Assembly: GCA_017642965.1 (NCBI GenBank)
Contig: JAEPOJ010000010.1
Span: forward strand, 1-44,264
Origin: Phycisphaerales bacterium
GTDB lineage: Bacteria > Planctomycetota > Phycisphaerae > Phycisphaerales > UBA1924
Direction of reading: 5' to 3'
DNA length: 44,264 nucleotides
Below the pieces are notes generated by a model that did no database searches, had not been told where the DNA came from, and saw only the letters and a program-made list of their open reading frames with translations. Shown here one piece after another: positions 16,079 to 24,809 of the stretch. The position numbers and the translations under genes are program-made. How positions within the stretch are numbered: position 1 is the first letter of the stretch; each line of letters starts with the position of its first letter.

Positions 16079-18955
16079 ATGTCGTCGAACGCCAGCACCG
16101 CACGCGATCTCAGCGCTGAGGCCATCCGCCGCAGCTTTATCCAGTTCTTCGAGGAGCGGGCCCACACGTTCGTGCCGTCCTCGACGACTTGCCCGATCAA
16201 CGACCCCTCGCTGCGGGATACGTTCGCAAACGCGGGCATGAACCAGTTCAAGCCGATCTTCCAGGGCACGCTCGATCCGAGCTCACCGCTGCAGGGGCTC
16301 AAGCGGGCTGTGAACTCCCAAAAGTGCATCCGCGCAGGCGGCAAGCACAACGATCTCGACGATGTGGGCAAGGACACGTACCACCACACCTTCTTCGAGA
16401 TGCTCGGGAACTGGTCCTTCGGCGACTACTTCAAGGAAGAAGCCATCGGGTGGTCGTTCGAGCTGCTCACCAAGGTCTGGGGGATCGACCCCGCTCGTCT
16501 CTACGCGACCTACTTCGAGGGCAACCCAGACCAGGACCTGCCGCCGGATCTTGAGACCAAGGCGATCTGGGCCAAGTACCTGCCCGAGGACCACATCCTC
16601 CCCGGGGACATGAAGGACAACTTCTGGGAGATGGGCGACACGGGCCCGTGCGGCCCCTGCTCAGAGGTGCATTACGACCGCATCGGCGGACGCAACGCCG
16701 CGGATCTCGTCAATCAGGACGACCCGAACGTGCTCGAGGTCTGGAACAACGTGTTCATCCAGTTCGATCGCGTCGAGGGCGGCACGCTGAACCCGCTCCC
16801 CGACAAGCACGTCGACACGGGCATGGGCCTCGAACGCATCGTCTCGGTGCTGCAGGACAAGCTGAGCAACTACGACACGGACATCTTCACCCCGCTGTTC
16901 GACGCGATCCAGAAGCTCACCGGCGCCCGCGCCTACTCGGGCAAAGTCGGCGCGGAGGACACCGACGGTGTCGACGAGGCCTACCGCGTCATCGCGGACC
17001 ACATCCGCACGCTCGTCATCGCGATCACCGACGGGCAGATGCCCGGCAATGAGGGGCGCGGCTACGTGCTGCGTCGCATCCTGCGGCGCGCTGTGCGATA
17101 CGGACGTCAGAAGCTCAACGCCCCCGAGGGTTTTTTCGCGGCCCTGGTCCCCACCGTCGTCGACTCGCTGGGCGAGGCGTTCCCGGAACTCAAGGAGAAC
17201 CCGACACGCGTTCAGGCGATCATCGCTGACGAAGAGGAGAGCTTCGGCAAGACGCTCGATCGCGGGATCAAGATGTTCGAGGACATCGCGGGCGAGTCGA
17301 AATCGATCTCCGGCGACGACGCCTTCAAGCTCTACGACACCTACGGCTTCCCTGTCGACCTAACGCAAATCATGGCGGAAGAACGCGGGCTGCGGGTTGA
17401 TCTCGACGGTTTCGAGAAGGCCATGGAAGAGGCCAAGGAACGCTCCCGTCAGGGCGGGCGGAAGGACGACGGCGGGCACAAGATCGAGCTGCGGGCCGAG
17501 CAGATCGCCAAGCTCCAGCACCTCAACATCAAGCCGACCAACGACGACGCGAAGTTCGTGGGGCGTGATATCAAGGGCTCGATCCGCGCGATCTGGAACG
17601 GGCGGAACTTTGATGACCACGCCGACAACACCACCGCGGGCATGAAGCCCGTTGGGATCATCCTCGACAAGACCAACTTCTACTCGGAGATGGGCGGTCA
17701 GGTCGCGGATCTGGGCGAACTGCAGTGCATGCGTTCCGGCGGGGTCTTCAAGGTTGAAGACACCCAGAGCTTCGGCGGCTACGTGGTGCACATCGGACGC
17801 GTGACCAAGGGCAAGCTCTCGGTCGGCAACGACGTGATGTGCCACATCAACAACCAGCGACGAGCCAAGGTCGCCAGCAATCACACGATGACCCACGTGC
17901 TCAACTACGCGCTGCGTGAGGTCATCGATGGCGATGCCGATCAGCGCGGCTCGCTCGTCAACGATGAGAAGCTCCGCTTCGACTTCACGCACTCCCAGCC
18001 CGTCAGCGCCGAGGAGATCGCCAAGGTCGAGGACATCGTGAACCACCAGATCGATCAGGACCTGACCGTGTTCGCGGACCTGGCCCCGCTGGACAAGGCC
18101 CAGAACATCTCCGGGCTGCGGGCCGTCTTCGGCGAGACCTACCCGGACCCGGTCCGTGTGGTCTCGATCGGGATCGAGGTCGACCAGCTTGTCAATAACC
18201 CCGAGAACGACGCGTGGACGTCCGCATCCATCGAGTTCTGCGGCGGCACACACATCGAGTCCACATCGCAGGCCAAACGCTTCGCCCTGCTGAGCGAGGA
18301 AGGCATCGCCAAGGGCATCCGGCGCATCACCGCGATCACCGGCGAGGATGCAATCGCGGCGCACACGCTCGCGGACCAGATCGAGGCAAGAGCCGACGCG
18401 CTCACCGGCATGCCCGGCGACAAGCTTCAGAGCGTGCACGCGGAGCTGACGAAGGAAGTCGAGGGGGCCACGCTGCCGGCACCGCGCAAAAACGCGATCC
18501 GCGCCAAGCTCGCTGGTGTCCAGAAGCAGCTCAAGGATCTCGCGAAGGCGGCGGCGGCCGAGCAGGCCAAGAAAGCCCAGGAACTTGCCGCGGGAATTGC
18601 GAGCAGCGCGGCCAACTCCTCCGAGGAGATCGTTGTTGCGTCGCTGGAGCTCGGATCGGATCGCAAGGCACTCGAGGCCGCGATGAAGACGATCACCAGC
18701 GCGAACCCCAACAAGGCCGTGATGCTCATGAGCCCGGATGCTCAGGCCGGACGGGTCGCCCTGATGGCCGCAGTCCCGCAGGGGATCATCGGTCGTGGGC
18801 TCAAGGCCGGGGACTGGATCCGCGAGGTGGCGGGCATCATGGGCGGCAAGGGCGGCGGTCGCCCCGACAACGCCCAGGGGTCCGGGCAGGACGTGTCCAA
18901 GCTCCGGGAAGCCAGCTCGCACGCACGGACGTTCGCCTTCGGCCAGATCTCCTGA
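16079..18955 (+). CDS. alaS: Alanyl-tRNA synthetase, eukaryotic-like type
   Basis: This enzyme charges tRNA-Ala. The 958-residue chain is complete: class II catalytic core (NAGMNQFKPIF, KCIRAGGKHNDLDDVG, NWSFGDYFKEEA), tRNA recognition region, editing domain with His602-x3-His606 and Cys721-x3-His725, and the C-terminal oligomerisation domain (GGKGGGRPDNAQGSG). Long stretches, such as HYDRIGGRNAADLVN, NYDTDIF, KVGAEDTDG and GLRAVFGETYPDPVRVVSIG, match what I recall of eukaryotic cytosolic AlaRS rather than the roughly 875-residue E. coli type. ATG 16079 has AGGAA upstream; an in-frame ATG at 16028 is an unlikely alternative. A single-gene unit upstream of the ATP synthase genes. Confidence 0.95.
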   Translation: MSSNASTARDLSAEAIRRSFIQFFEERAHTFVPSSTTCPINDPSLRDTFANAGMNQFKPIFQGTLDPSSPLQGLKRAVNSQKCIRAGGKHNDLDDVGKDTYHHTFFEMLGNWSFGDYFKEEAIGWSFELLTKVWGIDPARLYATYFEGNPDQDLPPDLETKAIWAKYLPEDHILPGDMKDNFWEMGDTGPCGPCSEVHYDRIGGRNAADLVNQDDPNVLEVWNNVFIQFDRVEGGTLNPLPDKHVDTGMGLERIVSVLQDKLSNYDTDIFTPLFDAIQKLTGARAYSGKVGAEDTDGVDEAYRVIADHIRTLVIAITDGQMPGNEGRGYVLRRILRRAVRYGRQKLNAPEGFFAALVPTVVDSLGEAFPELKENPTRVQAIIADEEESFGKTLDRGIKMFEDIAGESKSISGDDAFKLYDTYGFPVDLTQIMAEERGLRVDLDGFEKAMEEAKERSRQGGRKDDGGHKIELRAEQIAKLQHLNIKPTNDDAKFVGRDIKGSIRAIWNGRNFDDHADNTTAGMKPVGIILDKTNFYSEMGGQVADLGELQCMRSGGVFKVEDTQSFGGYVVHIGRVTKGKLSVGNDVMCHINNQRRAKVASNHTMTHVLNYALREVIDGDADQRGSLVNDEKLRFDFTHSQPVSAEEIAKVEDIVNHQIDQDLTVFADLAPLDKAQNISGLRAVFGETYPDPVRVVSIGIEVDQLVNNPENDAWTSASIEFCGGTHIESTSQAKRFALLSEEGIAKGIRRITAITGEDAIAAHTLADQIEARADALTGMPGDKLQSVHAELTKEVEGATLPAPRKNAIRAKLAGVQKQLKDLAKAAAAEQAKKAQELAAGIASSAANSSEEIVVASLELGSDRKALEAAMKTITSANPNKAVMLMSPDAQAGRVALMAAVPQGIIGRGLKAGDWIREVAGIMGGKGGGRPDNAQGSGQDVSKLREASSHARTFAFGQIS

Positions 18956-18977
18956 GCCGCCGGGCGCGGAGATCGGA

Positions 18978-18983
18978 TACCAT
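18978..18983 (+). promoter_or_regulatory. -10-like box at the head of the atp cluster
   Basis: TACCAT lies five bases before the atpZ ATG with no Shine-Dalgarno sequence. The context GATACCAT is shared with the HIT gene at 27894-27901. Confidence 0.45.
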
Positions 18984-18988
18984 CTGTC

Positions 18989-19261
18989 ATGGGATCATCC
19001 AGCGGCAATCAGAACTCCGACCGGGCACGTCAGGCCAAGGCGTGGGTACTCGCGTTGGATCCGCTCTACGGTATGGTCGGTTTCGGGGCCGTCGGCTTCG
19101 CCATCGACCGCTGGGTCGTCGGATCCGGGCGGACCTGGATGCTGGCGCTGGGAATCACCGGCCTCGTGGTGGGTTTCTACCGGTTTATCCGCGAGGCGAT
19201 GGCCCTGAACAGGGAGCAAACCCGATCCTCGTCTCGCACCGACGGCGACCCGAACACCTGA
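18989..19261 (+). CDS. atpZ: AtpZ-like small membrane protein of the ATP synthase cluster
   Basis: A 90-residue protein with two predicted membrane helices (residues 26-44 and 49-66) around the short loop RWVVGSGRTW and polar tails. This size, topology and position ahead of atpI/atpB match the AtpZ family (ATPase gene 1 product), which has been linked to ATP synthase assembly or divalent-ion transport together with AtpI. It starts 33 bases after the alaS stop but has its own -10-like box, so it is probably the first gene of the atp unit. Assignment rests on context more than on a strict motif. Confidence 0.75.
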   Translation: MGSSSGNQNSDRARQAKAWVLALDPLYGMVGFGAVGFAIDRWVVGSGRTWMLALGITGLVVGFYRFIREAMALNREQTRSSSRTDGDPNT

Positions 19262-19363
19262 GCAGGCGCCGGATCGAGGTGCCGAGTTTCTGTCACACCA
19301 AAAGATGTGGAGAAAGGGTGCAAAACTGTCTGTTTCTGACTCGCCGTTGCGGGTAGTGACTCC

Positions 19364-19369
19364 TATCCT
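19364..19369 (+). promoter_or_regulatory. Possible internal -10 box before atpI
   Basis: TATCCT lies about 65 bases before the atpI start; no good -35 partner is seen. If used, the transcript would begin just before the hairpin at 19384-19402. Confidence 0.25.
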
Positions 19370-19383
19370 TTCCGCCCCAGAAC

Positions 19384-19402
19384 GCGCACCAGCGGGGTGC
19401 GC
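19384..19402 (+). promoter_or_regulatory. Hairpin in the atpI leader
   Basis: GCGCACC (19384-19390) pairs perfectly with GGTGCGC (19396-19402) around a five-base loop. No T-run follows, so it is more likely an mRNA-stability or processing element than a terminator. It sits in the 173-base atpZ-atpI gap, 32 bases before the atpI start. Confidence 0.4.
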
Positions 19403-19434
19403 CAGAGACCGATCAGGGAACGCGACACGAGCGA

Positions 19435-19884
19435 ATGAGCACCCAGATTGAGCACAACGAGTTGGTCCGCCTCCCGGCGATGCTGATCGGTGCGATCTCT
19501 CTGGTCTGCTGTGCCCTGATCGCGGGCGCGGGCGGCTACCTGAGCACCCAGCGCGGCGGCGTGATGAGCGACGGGCTCAACACGCTGATCGCCATGGTGC
19601 CCGGCGTGCTGATCCCAGCCGCGATCCTGTTGATCCTGCCCCCCAAGCCCGCTGGGGTCTGGGCGGTCCCGGTCCTGGCGCTGACGGTGCTCCGGGCCAT
19701 GATCGCGATGGGGACCGGCTTCGCGATCTTCATGCTGATCGAGCCGAGTAAAACGGTCTTCTTTATGACGCTGCTTGCGTCGCTGCTTGTCACGCTGAGC
19801 ATCGACGTGGCGTCTGTCCTGTTCCTCATCCAGAAGCACGCGCCCGCGATGGACGCCGCGCGTGAATCGGAGGGCGTCTGCTAA
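19435..19884 (+). CDS. atpI: ATP synthase subunit I-like protein
   Basis: A 149-residue integral membrane protein with four predicted helices (about residues 12-32, 45-67, 75-97, 102-128). The position directly before atpB, one-base overlap with it (TAATG), size and topology fit the ATP synthase I family, thought to help assemble the c ring. Sequence motifs in this family are weak, so the assignment depends on context. No strong ribosome binding site precedes the ATG at 19435. Confidence 0.7.
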   Translation: MSTQIEHNELVRLPAMLIGAISLVCCALIAGAGGYLSTQRGGVMSDGLNTLIAMVPGVLIPAAILLILPPKPAGVWAVPVLALTVLRAMIAMGTGFAIFMLIEPSKTVFFMTLLASLLVTLSIDVASVLFLIQKHAPAMDAARESEGVC

Positions 19885-20804
19885 TGTCAAGTCTCACCCT
19901 GGCCGCTGATCCTGTCGCGCACGTCATCAACCACCCCTGGCTGATCGGCGAAGACGGAAAATGGCTCTGGTCCAGCGCACAGTCCAACATGGTCCTGTCC
20001 GCCCTCATCCTGCTCGTCGTCGGCATGATCGTCGCCAAGGCGGTCAGCACGGGCGACGAGGGCCAGGGGCACTGGCGGTTCGTCACCAAGTCCCGCTTTG
20101 CCCACATGGTTGAGGTGATCTGCGGGTACCTGCGTGAGAGCACGGTCCGCCCGCTGCTCCACGAGCGCACGAACCGCTTCATGCCGTTCCTCTGGACGCT
20201 GTTCTTCTTCATCCTTGTGAACAACCTGCTCGGGCTGATCCCGATCCTTGATATTCACAACGTCATCGCGGGCAAGATGGCCCCCGAGGTCGTCGCCCAG
20301 CACAAGGCCTTCATCGGCGGCACCGCGACCCAGAGCATCTGGGTGACGGGCGCACTGGCGATCATCGCGGGCATCATGATTAACTGGGCCGGGATCAGAG
20401 AACTCGGCGTTGGGGGCTACCTCAAGCACCTTACCGCAGAGTCTCCGATCTTCGTCTGGCCGATCATCATCCCGATCGAGATCATGGGCACCTTCATCAA
20501 GCCGATCGCGCTCGCGATTCGTTTGTTTGCGAACATGACCGCGGGCCACATCCTCGTGGCCGTGCTCCTGGGCTTCGCGGCTCAGGGCTTCCTGAGCGCC
20601 GGCGACAACCCGCTGCTGGGGATCTTCGTCGGGCTGGTCTCGTCGCTGGGGATCATCGCGATCTACTTCCTCGAGATCTTCGTCGCCTTCCTCCAGGCGT
20701 TCGTGTTTATGTTCCTGACGACCGTGTTCATCTCGCTGCTCGCGCACCATGGTGATCACGATCACGAAACCGCACACGAGGTCGCTCAAGCCGGTCTCGC
20801 GTGA
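19884..20804 (+). CDS. atpB: ATP synthase Fo subunit a
   Basis: Subunit a forms the proton half-channels against the c ring. The 306-residue protein has five to six membrane helices and the essential arginine in AIRLFANMTAGH. Other family marks are LLHERTNRFMPFLWTLFFFILVNN in pieces (TNRFMPFLWT, NNLLGLIP) and the C-terminal helix IYFLEIFVAFLQAFVF. There is a His-rich end (HHGDHDHE). The start overlaps the atpI stop by one base. A 144-base structured gap separates it from atpE. Confidence 0.96.
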   Translation: MSSLTLAADPVAHVINHPWLIGEDGKWLWSSAQSNMVLSALILLVVGMIVAKAVSTGDEGQGHWRFVTKSRFAHMVEVICGYLRESTVRPLLHERTNRFMPFLWTLFFFILVNNLLGLIPILDIHNVIAGKMAPEVVAQHKAFIGGTATQSIWVTGALAIIAGIMINWAGIRELGVGGYLKHLTAESPIFVWPIIIPIEIMGTFIKPIALAIRLFANMTAGHILVAVLLGFAAQGFLSAGDNPLLGIFVGLVSSLGIIAIYFLEIFVAFLQAFVFMFLTTVFISLLAHHGDHDHETAHEVAQAGLA

Positions 20805-20818
20805 TTCAATGAAAGTAG

Positions 20819-20930
20819 GGCCTGGGGCACCGCGGGGAGGCGCCCAAGGCCATTGCGATCCGAGTTGGGTCGACAGTGGATGCTCCCCGCACGACAGTGG
20901 TTCAGGCCAAACGAGTCTCACTCACGGCCT
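20819..20930 (+). promoter_or_regulatory. Structured atpB-atpE leader with pseudoknot potential
   Basis: Stem 1 is GGCCTGGGGC (20819-20828) with GCCCAAGGCC (20842-20851): nine pairs and one mismatch around a 13-base loop. Eight bases of that loop, GCGGGGAG (20832-20839), are perfectly complementary to CTCCCCGC (20883-20890), so an H-type pseudoknot is possible. A third short stem, AGGCC (20904-20908) with GGCCT (20926-20930), lies just before the AAAGGA ribosome binding site of atpE. GGCCT at 20819-20823 could also pair with 20904-20908, giving an alternative fold. Such elements could raise atpE translation or protect its mRNA to supply many c subunits; this is inference. Confidence 0.5.
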
Positions 20931-20945
20931 CTGAAAGGAAACTGA

Positions 20946-21260
<315 letters not shown>

Positions 21261-21342
21261 TCGACGCGATATGAAACACACCGATCCGCGCCTGAAACAC
21301 GACGCGGCTCGGCTTCTGACCGACTCAACCGGAGAATGCACC

Positions 21343-21960
21343 ATGAACCGCATTGCTTACCTGATCACCGTCGCCGTCCTGGCACTCATGACCCCGATCT
21401 GCCACGCCGCCGCCCCCGCTGAGGGCGATCACGGCGGGCACGGCGAGAGCCATGCCGCCAACCCGCTCGCGAGCGTGGACGAGGGCTTCTGGACGGGCGT
21501 GACCGCGATCGTCCTCTTTCTCGTCGTCTTCGGGCTCCTGAGCACCATGGTCTGGCCCAAGATCGTGAAGGGCCTCGACGAGCGCAACGAGAAGATCGTC
21601 GGCGAGATCGCAGCAGCCGAGGAAGCCCGCAAGCAGGCCAAGGATGCCCTCGACGAGTACGAGAAGAACCTCGCCGAGGCTCGCGCCGAGTCGCAGCGCA
21701 TGATCGAAGAGACCCGCGCCCAGCAGTCGCAGCTCGCGGCCCAGCTCAAGGCCAATGCGGACAAGGAACTCTCGGCCATGCGTGAGAAGGCACTCGCCGA
21801 GATCGATTCGGCCAAGAAGCAGGCCCTGGGCGAGTTGTACAACGAGTCGGTGAACCTCGCGACGGTCATGGCCGGCAAGATCCTTCAGCGCCAGGTCACC
21901 GCCGAGGACCAGCAGCGTTTGATGGACGAGTCGATCGAGGAGATGAAGTCGGTCAGCTGA
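21343..21960 (+). CDS. atpF: ATP synthase subunit b with N-terminal signal sequence
   Basis: Subunit b is the peripheral stalk. The 205-residue protein starts with a signal-like segment (residues 1-23, ending CHAAAPA), then a His-rich extracytoplasmic stretch (HGGHGESH), a membrane helix (about residues 50-72, ending MVWPKI) and a long charged coiled coil (EEARKQAKDALDEYEKNLAEA in part) typical of b. ATG 21343 is preferred over in-frame upstream codons because GGAG lies eight bases before it and the signal starts there. Like subunit c, it seems to be exported by a leader peptide, which E. coli b does not have. Confidence 0.93.
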   Translation: MNRIAYLITVAVLALMTPICHAAAPAEGDHGGHGESHAANPLASVDEGFWTGVTAIVLFLVVFGLLSTMVWPKIVKGLDERNEKIVGEIAAAEEARKQAKDALDEYEKNLAEARAESQRMIEETRAQQSQLAAQLKANADKELSAMREKALAEIDSAKKQALGELYNESVNLATVMAGKILQRQVTAEDQQRLMDESIEEMKSVS

Positions 21961-22009
21961 CCGGTCGCATCGCCCCACTCCCCCACCGCTTCACACGAAC
22001 GGAGCAACC

Positions 22010-22618
22010 ATGCCGCTGATCGAAGCACAACCCACCGCACTCGCGAAGGTCTACGCCAAGGCCCTCTTCGAGATTGCGCACGCCAATGGCGGGCAGCAGA
22101 ACGCCGAGGAGATCCTCGGAGAGCTCGAGGACATCATCGAGATTGCTCGCAACGACCGCAAGTTCAACGAGCTGCTGGCGTCGCGCCTGATCGACGCACA
22201 GAAGCGTGACGCCTCGCTCGTCCGCATGTTCGAAGGCAAGGTCTCGCCGCTGACCCTGAACTTCCTGCGTCAGCTCAACCGCAAGGGACGCCTTGCGAAC
22301 CTTTCGCAGATCGCCGTGGCCATGGACGAGTTCGTTCAGCAGCAGTTCGGTCGCATCGAGGTGGACGTCTTTACCGCGGCCCCGATCAGCGCCAACGAGC
22401 TCGAGAACGTCCGCAAACGCCTCAGCGACTCGCTGGGCAAGGACGTCATCATGCACCCGTACACCGACTCGTCGATGCTTGGCGGGATCAAGCTCCGCAT
22501 GGGCGACCAGCTCATCGACGCATCGATCCAGGCAGAGCTGCGACGCATGCGGGATAACCTGCTCAACAAGGGTGCCAGCGAGGTCCGCGGACGCTCAGCG
22601 GACATGCTCGAGAACTGA
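22010..22618 (+). CDS. atpH: ATP synthase subunit delta (OSCP)
   Basis: Delta joins the F1 head to the peripheral stalk. The 202-residue protein has the expected N-terminal helical domain (ALAKVYAKALFEIA, residues 7-20) and C-terminal domain with GGIKLRMGDQLIDASIQAELRRM in pieces (GGIKLRMGDQLIDASI), the usual family ending, plus 25 extra residues. GGAG lies before the ATG. It is the last atp gene here: a strong terminator follows 30 bases later and pgk begins after it, so atpA, atpG, atpD and atpC must be elsewhere. Confidence 0.95.
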   Translation: MPLIEAQPTALAKVYAKALFEIAHANGGQQNAEEILGELEDIIEIARNDRKFNELLASRLIDAQKRDASLVRMFEGKVSPLTLNFLRQLNRKGRLANLSQIAVAMDEFVQQQFGRIEVDVFTAAPISANELENVRKRLSDSLGKDVIMHPYTDSSMLGGIKLRMGDQLIDASIQAELRRMRDNLLNKGASEVRGRSADMLEN

Positions 22619-22647
22619 TCCCTCGGCGGGATGAACCACGAACTCTG

Positions 22648-22670
22648 CGGGCCAATCGGCCCGTTTTTTT
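22648..22670 (+). terminator. Intrinsic terminator closing the atp cluster
   Basis: CGGGCC (22648-22653) pairs with GGCCCG (22658-22663) around AATC and is followed by seven T residues (22664-22670): a textbook Rho-independent terminator. Confidence 0.9.
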
Positions 22671-22682
22671 CTGCGCCTTGCG

Positions 22683-22688
22683 TATGAT
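22683..22688 (+). promoter_or_regulatory. -10 box for pgk
   Basis: TATGAT lies 26 bases before the pgk ATG; a ribosome binding site (AAAGGA) lies between them, so this transcript has a normal short leader. No clear -35 box. Confidence 0.4.
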
Positions 22689-22714
22689 TCACCAGACACC
22701 GAAAGGATTGCCAC

Positions 22715-23920
22715 ATGCCCAAGAAATCGATCGAACAGACCGAAGTAGCCGGCCAGCGCGTTCTCATCCGCGTGGACTTCAATGTCCCTCTCGACGGCGA
22801 CAGCATCACGGACGATCGGCGCATCGTCGCGGCGCTTCCAACGATCAAGTCGGTGATCGATCGGGGCGGCAGGGCCATCCTCATGTCCCACCTCGGGCGT
22901 CCCGAGGGCAAGGGATACGAGTCTTCGTACTCCATGGCCCCCGTCGCCAAGCGGCTGGGTGAGCTGCTGGACAAGCCTGTCACGATCCCCGCGCAGACCT
23001 GCAAGGACCCCGGCGTGCAGGCCGCGGTTGACGCGATGAGCGATGGCGACGTGATCCTGCTTGAGAATCTCCGATTCCACGGGTGCGAGAAGCGCAACGA
23101 GACCGAGTTTGCGCAGCATCTCGCCGGGCTCGCGGATGTGTACGTCAACGATGCCTTCGGCACCTGCCACCGCGAGCACTGCTCGATGGTCGGCGTGCCC
23201 CAGGCGATGGGCTCCAAGCCCAAGGTGGCTGGCTTCCTCGTCGAGAAGGAAATCGCGTACCTGAGCGATACGCTCCAGAACCCCCAGCGCCCGTTCTGCG
23301 TGATCCTCGGCGGCGCGAAGGTCTCCGATAAGCTCCCAGCTATCGAGAACCTGCTGCCCAAGTCGGACCACATCCTCGTCGGCGGCGCGATGGCGTACAC
23401 CTTCCTTAAGGCGCTCGGTCACGATGTGGGCATCTCGCGTGTCGAGGAGGACATGGTCAAGGAGGCACACCGGATCATCGAGCTGGCCGCGGAATCCAAG
23501 ACCGACCTGCACTTCCCCGAGGATCACATCTGCTCGACGACCTTTGCTGAGAAGGCCGGTGATATCGAGGTCTTCGACGACCAGATCAAGGACGGCTTCA
23601 TGGGCCTCGACATCGGCCCGAAGACCGCCGCACGCTACTCGCAGATCATCAAGAGCTCGAAGACCATCGTCTGGAACGGGCCGATGGGCGTGTTCGAGTG
23701 GATGCCCTTCAAGATGGGCACCAAGCTCATCGCGGAGGCCGTCGCCAACGCGACGGACGCCGGCTCGATCTCGATCATCGGCGGTGGCGATTCCGCCGCA
23801 GCCGCAGAGAAGTTCGGGGTTGCAGATCGGCTCTCGCACGTCTCGACCGGCGGCGGCGCAAGCCTCGCGATGCTTGAGGGCAAGTCATTCAAGTCCGTCG
23901 AACTGCTGGACGACGCATGA
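22715..23920 (+). CDS. pgk: Phosphoglycerate kinase
   Basis: The enzyme makes ATP from 1,3-bisphosphoglycerate in glycolysis. The 401-residue chain has the substrate-binding RVDFNVP (residues 19-25) and SHLGRP (58-63), the hinge and nucleotide motifs GGAKVSDK and GNGP-type WNGPMGVFE, and the C-terminal GGGDSAAA and STGGGAS. Length is normal. AAAGGA lies 9 bases before the ATG. It is isolated from the atp genes by a terminator, and its stop overlaps the start of a kinase-like gene by four bases (ATGA). Confidence 0.97.
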   Translation: MPKKSIEQTEVAGQRVLIRVDFNVPLDGDSITDDRRIVAALPTIKSVIDRGGRAILMSHLGRPEGKGYESSYSMAPVAKRLGELLDKPVTIPAQTCKDPGVQAAVDAMSDGDVILLENLRFHGCEKRNETEFAQHLAGLADVYVNDAFGTCHREHCSMVGVPQAMGSKPKVAGFLVEKEIAYLSDTLQNPQRPFCVILGGAKVSDKLPAIENLLPKSDHILVGGAMAYTFLKALGHDVGISRVEEDMVKEAHRIIELAAESKTDLHFPEDHICSTTFAEKAGDIEVFDDQIKDGFMGLDIGPKTAARYSQIIKSSKTIVWNGPMGVFEWMPFKMGTKLIAEAVANATDAGSISIIGGGDSAAAAEKFGVADRLSHVSTGGGASLAMLEGKSFKSVELLDDA

Positions 23921-24633
23921 GCAGGGTTCGCCAATACGATCTCGTCCCCGGGCGCGTGCTGGCGAATCAGTATCAGGTTGTATCGCAGATCGGGCGTGGC
24001 TACGAGGGCGAGGTCTACCTCGTCCGTGAGATGCTCACCGGCGCGAGACGCGCCGCGAAGATCTTCTACCCGGACCGCAACCCTCGGAACAACGCGGCGA
24101 CGCACTACGCAAAGAAGCTCGAGCGGTTGCGCGACTGCGCGATGCTGATCCAGTACCACCACGCGGTGCAGATCCAGCTCCGAGGGCAGCCGGTGAGCGT
24201 GCTCATCTCTGAGTTTGTCGAGGGCATGCTGCTTCCTGACCTTGTGAGTCAGTACCGCGGCAAGCGGATGCCGGCACATGAAGCCCTCACCCTGATCCGC
24301 ACGATGGCCGCCGGGCTCGCGGAGCTGCACGAGAAGCGTGAGTATCACGGTGACCTGCATGCCCACAACGTGCTGGTCCGCCGACGCGGCGTGCATTTCG
24401 ATGTGAAGCTTGTGGACCTTTATGACCGCGGGCGCGCGAACCGGTACCACATCCAGCAGGACGTGTGCGATATCGTTCGGATCCTCTACGACCTTGTCGG
24501 CGGGCGGACGCACTACGCGAACCAGCCCGACGTGATCAAGAAGGTGTGTCTCGGGCTCAAGTGCTCGCTGATCATCCAGCGCTACCCCACCGCGTGGCAC
24601 CTGTGCCGTCACCTCGACACGTTCGATTGGTAA
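23917..24633 (+). CDS. Small soluble protein kinase-like protein
   Basis: The 238-residue protein is a minimal serine/threonine kinase fold. Visible are the glycine loop IGRGYEGEV (residues 25-33), the ATP lysine Lys48 in AAKIF, the catalytic HGDLHAHN (His144, Asp146, Asn151) in place of HRDLKxxN, and DLY (Asp167) in place of DFG. The C-lobe is short and has no APE motif, but all phosphotransfer residues remain. There is no membrane segment or sensor domain, unlike most planctomycete kinases of the PknB type. It overlaps pgk by four bases, so its synthesis is coupled to that of a glycolytic enzyme. The target is unknown. Confidence 0.82.
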   Translation: MSRVRQYDLVPGRVLANQYQVVSQIGRGYEGEVYLVREMLTGARRAAKIFYPDRNPRNNAATHYAKKLERLRDCAMLIQYHHAVQIQLRGQPVSVLISEFVEGMLLPDLVSQYRGKRMPAHEALTLIRTMAAGLAELHEKREYHGDLHAHNVLVRRRGVHFDVKLVDLYDRGRANRYHIQQDVCDIVRILYDLVGGRTHYANQPDVIKKVCLGLKCSLIIQRYPTAWHLCRHLDTFDW

Positions 24634-24763
24634 CGCCGCACCGCACGCGAGCCCCGCTTCCTCCCCTAATTTACGGTCATGCACGCCGTGTGGCGGCATT
24701 TATTGCTTTTCATGCCCGCTTCACTGGCGAATCACACCCACCCCCGAAGATGTCTTCATACAA

Positions 24764-24803
24764 GGGAGGTACGTCCTCCCCGAGAAGTACAACTACGAGG
24801 AGG
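24764..24803 (+). promoter_or_regulatory. Possible ribosome-binding-site switch before the YflT-like gene
   Basis: GGGAGG (24764-24769) pairs with CCTCCC (24775-24780) around a five-base loop. The same CCTCC (24775-24779) is complementary to the GGAGG core (24799-24803) of the ribosome binding site. The two pairings exclude each other, so the leader could switch between an open and a closed site. Only 5-6 pairs are involved, so this is a suggestion. Confidence 0.4.
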
Positions 24804-24809
24804 TGCACA

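Noticed and set aside
17360-18922. A long open frame (520 codons) antisense to alaS
   Set aside because: It is the mirror of a high-GC coding frame, has no recognisable domain, and alaS on the other strand is unmistakable.
19887-20921. A 344-codon open frame antisense to atpB
   Set aside because: Highly charged shadow frame; atpB on the plus strand has the essential Arg and helices.
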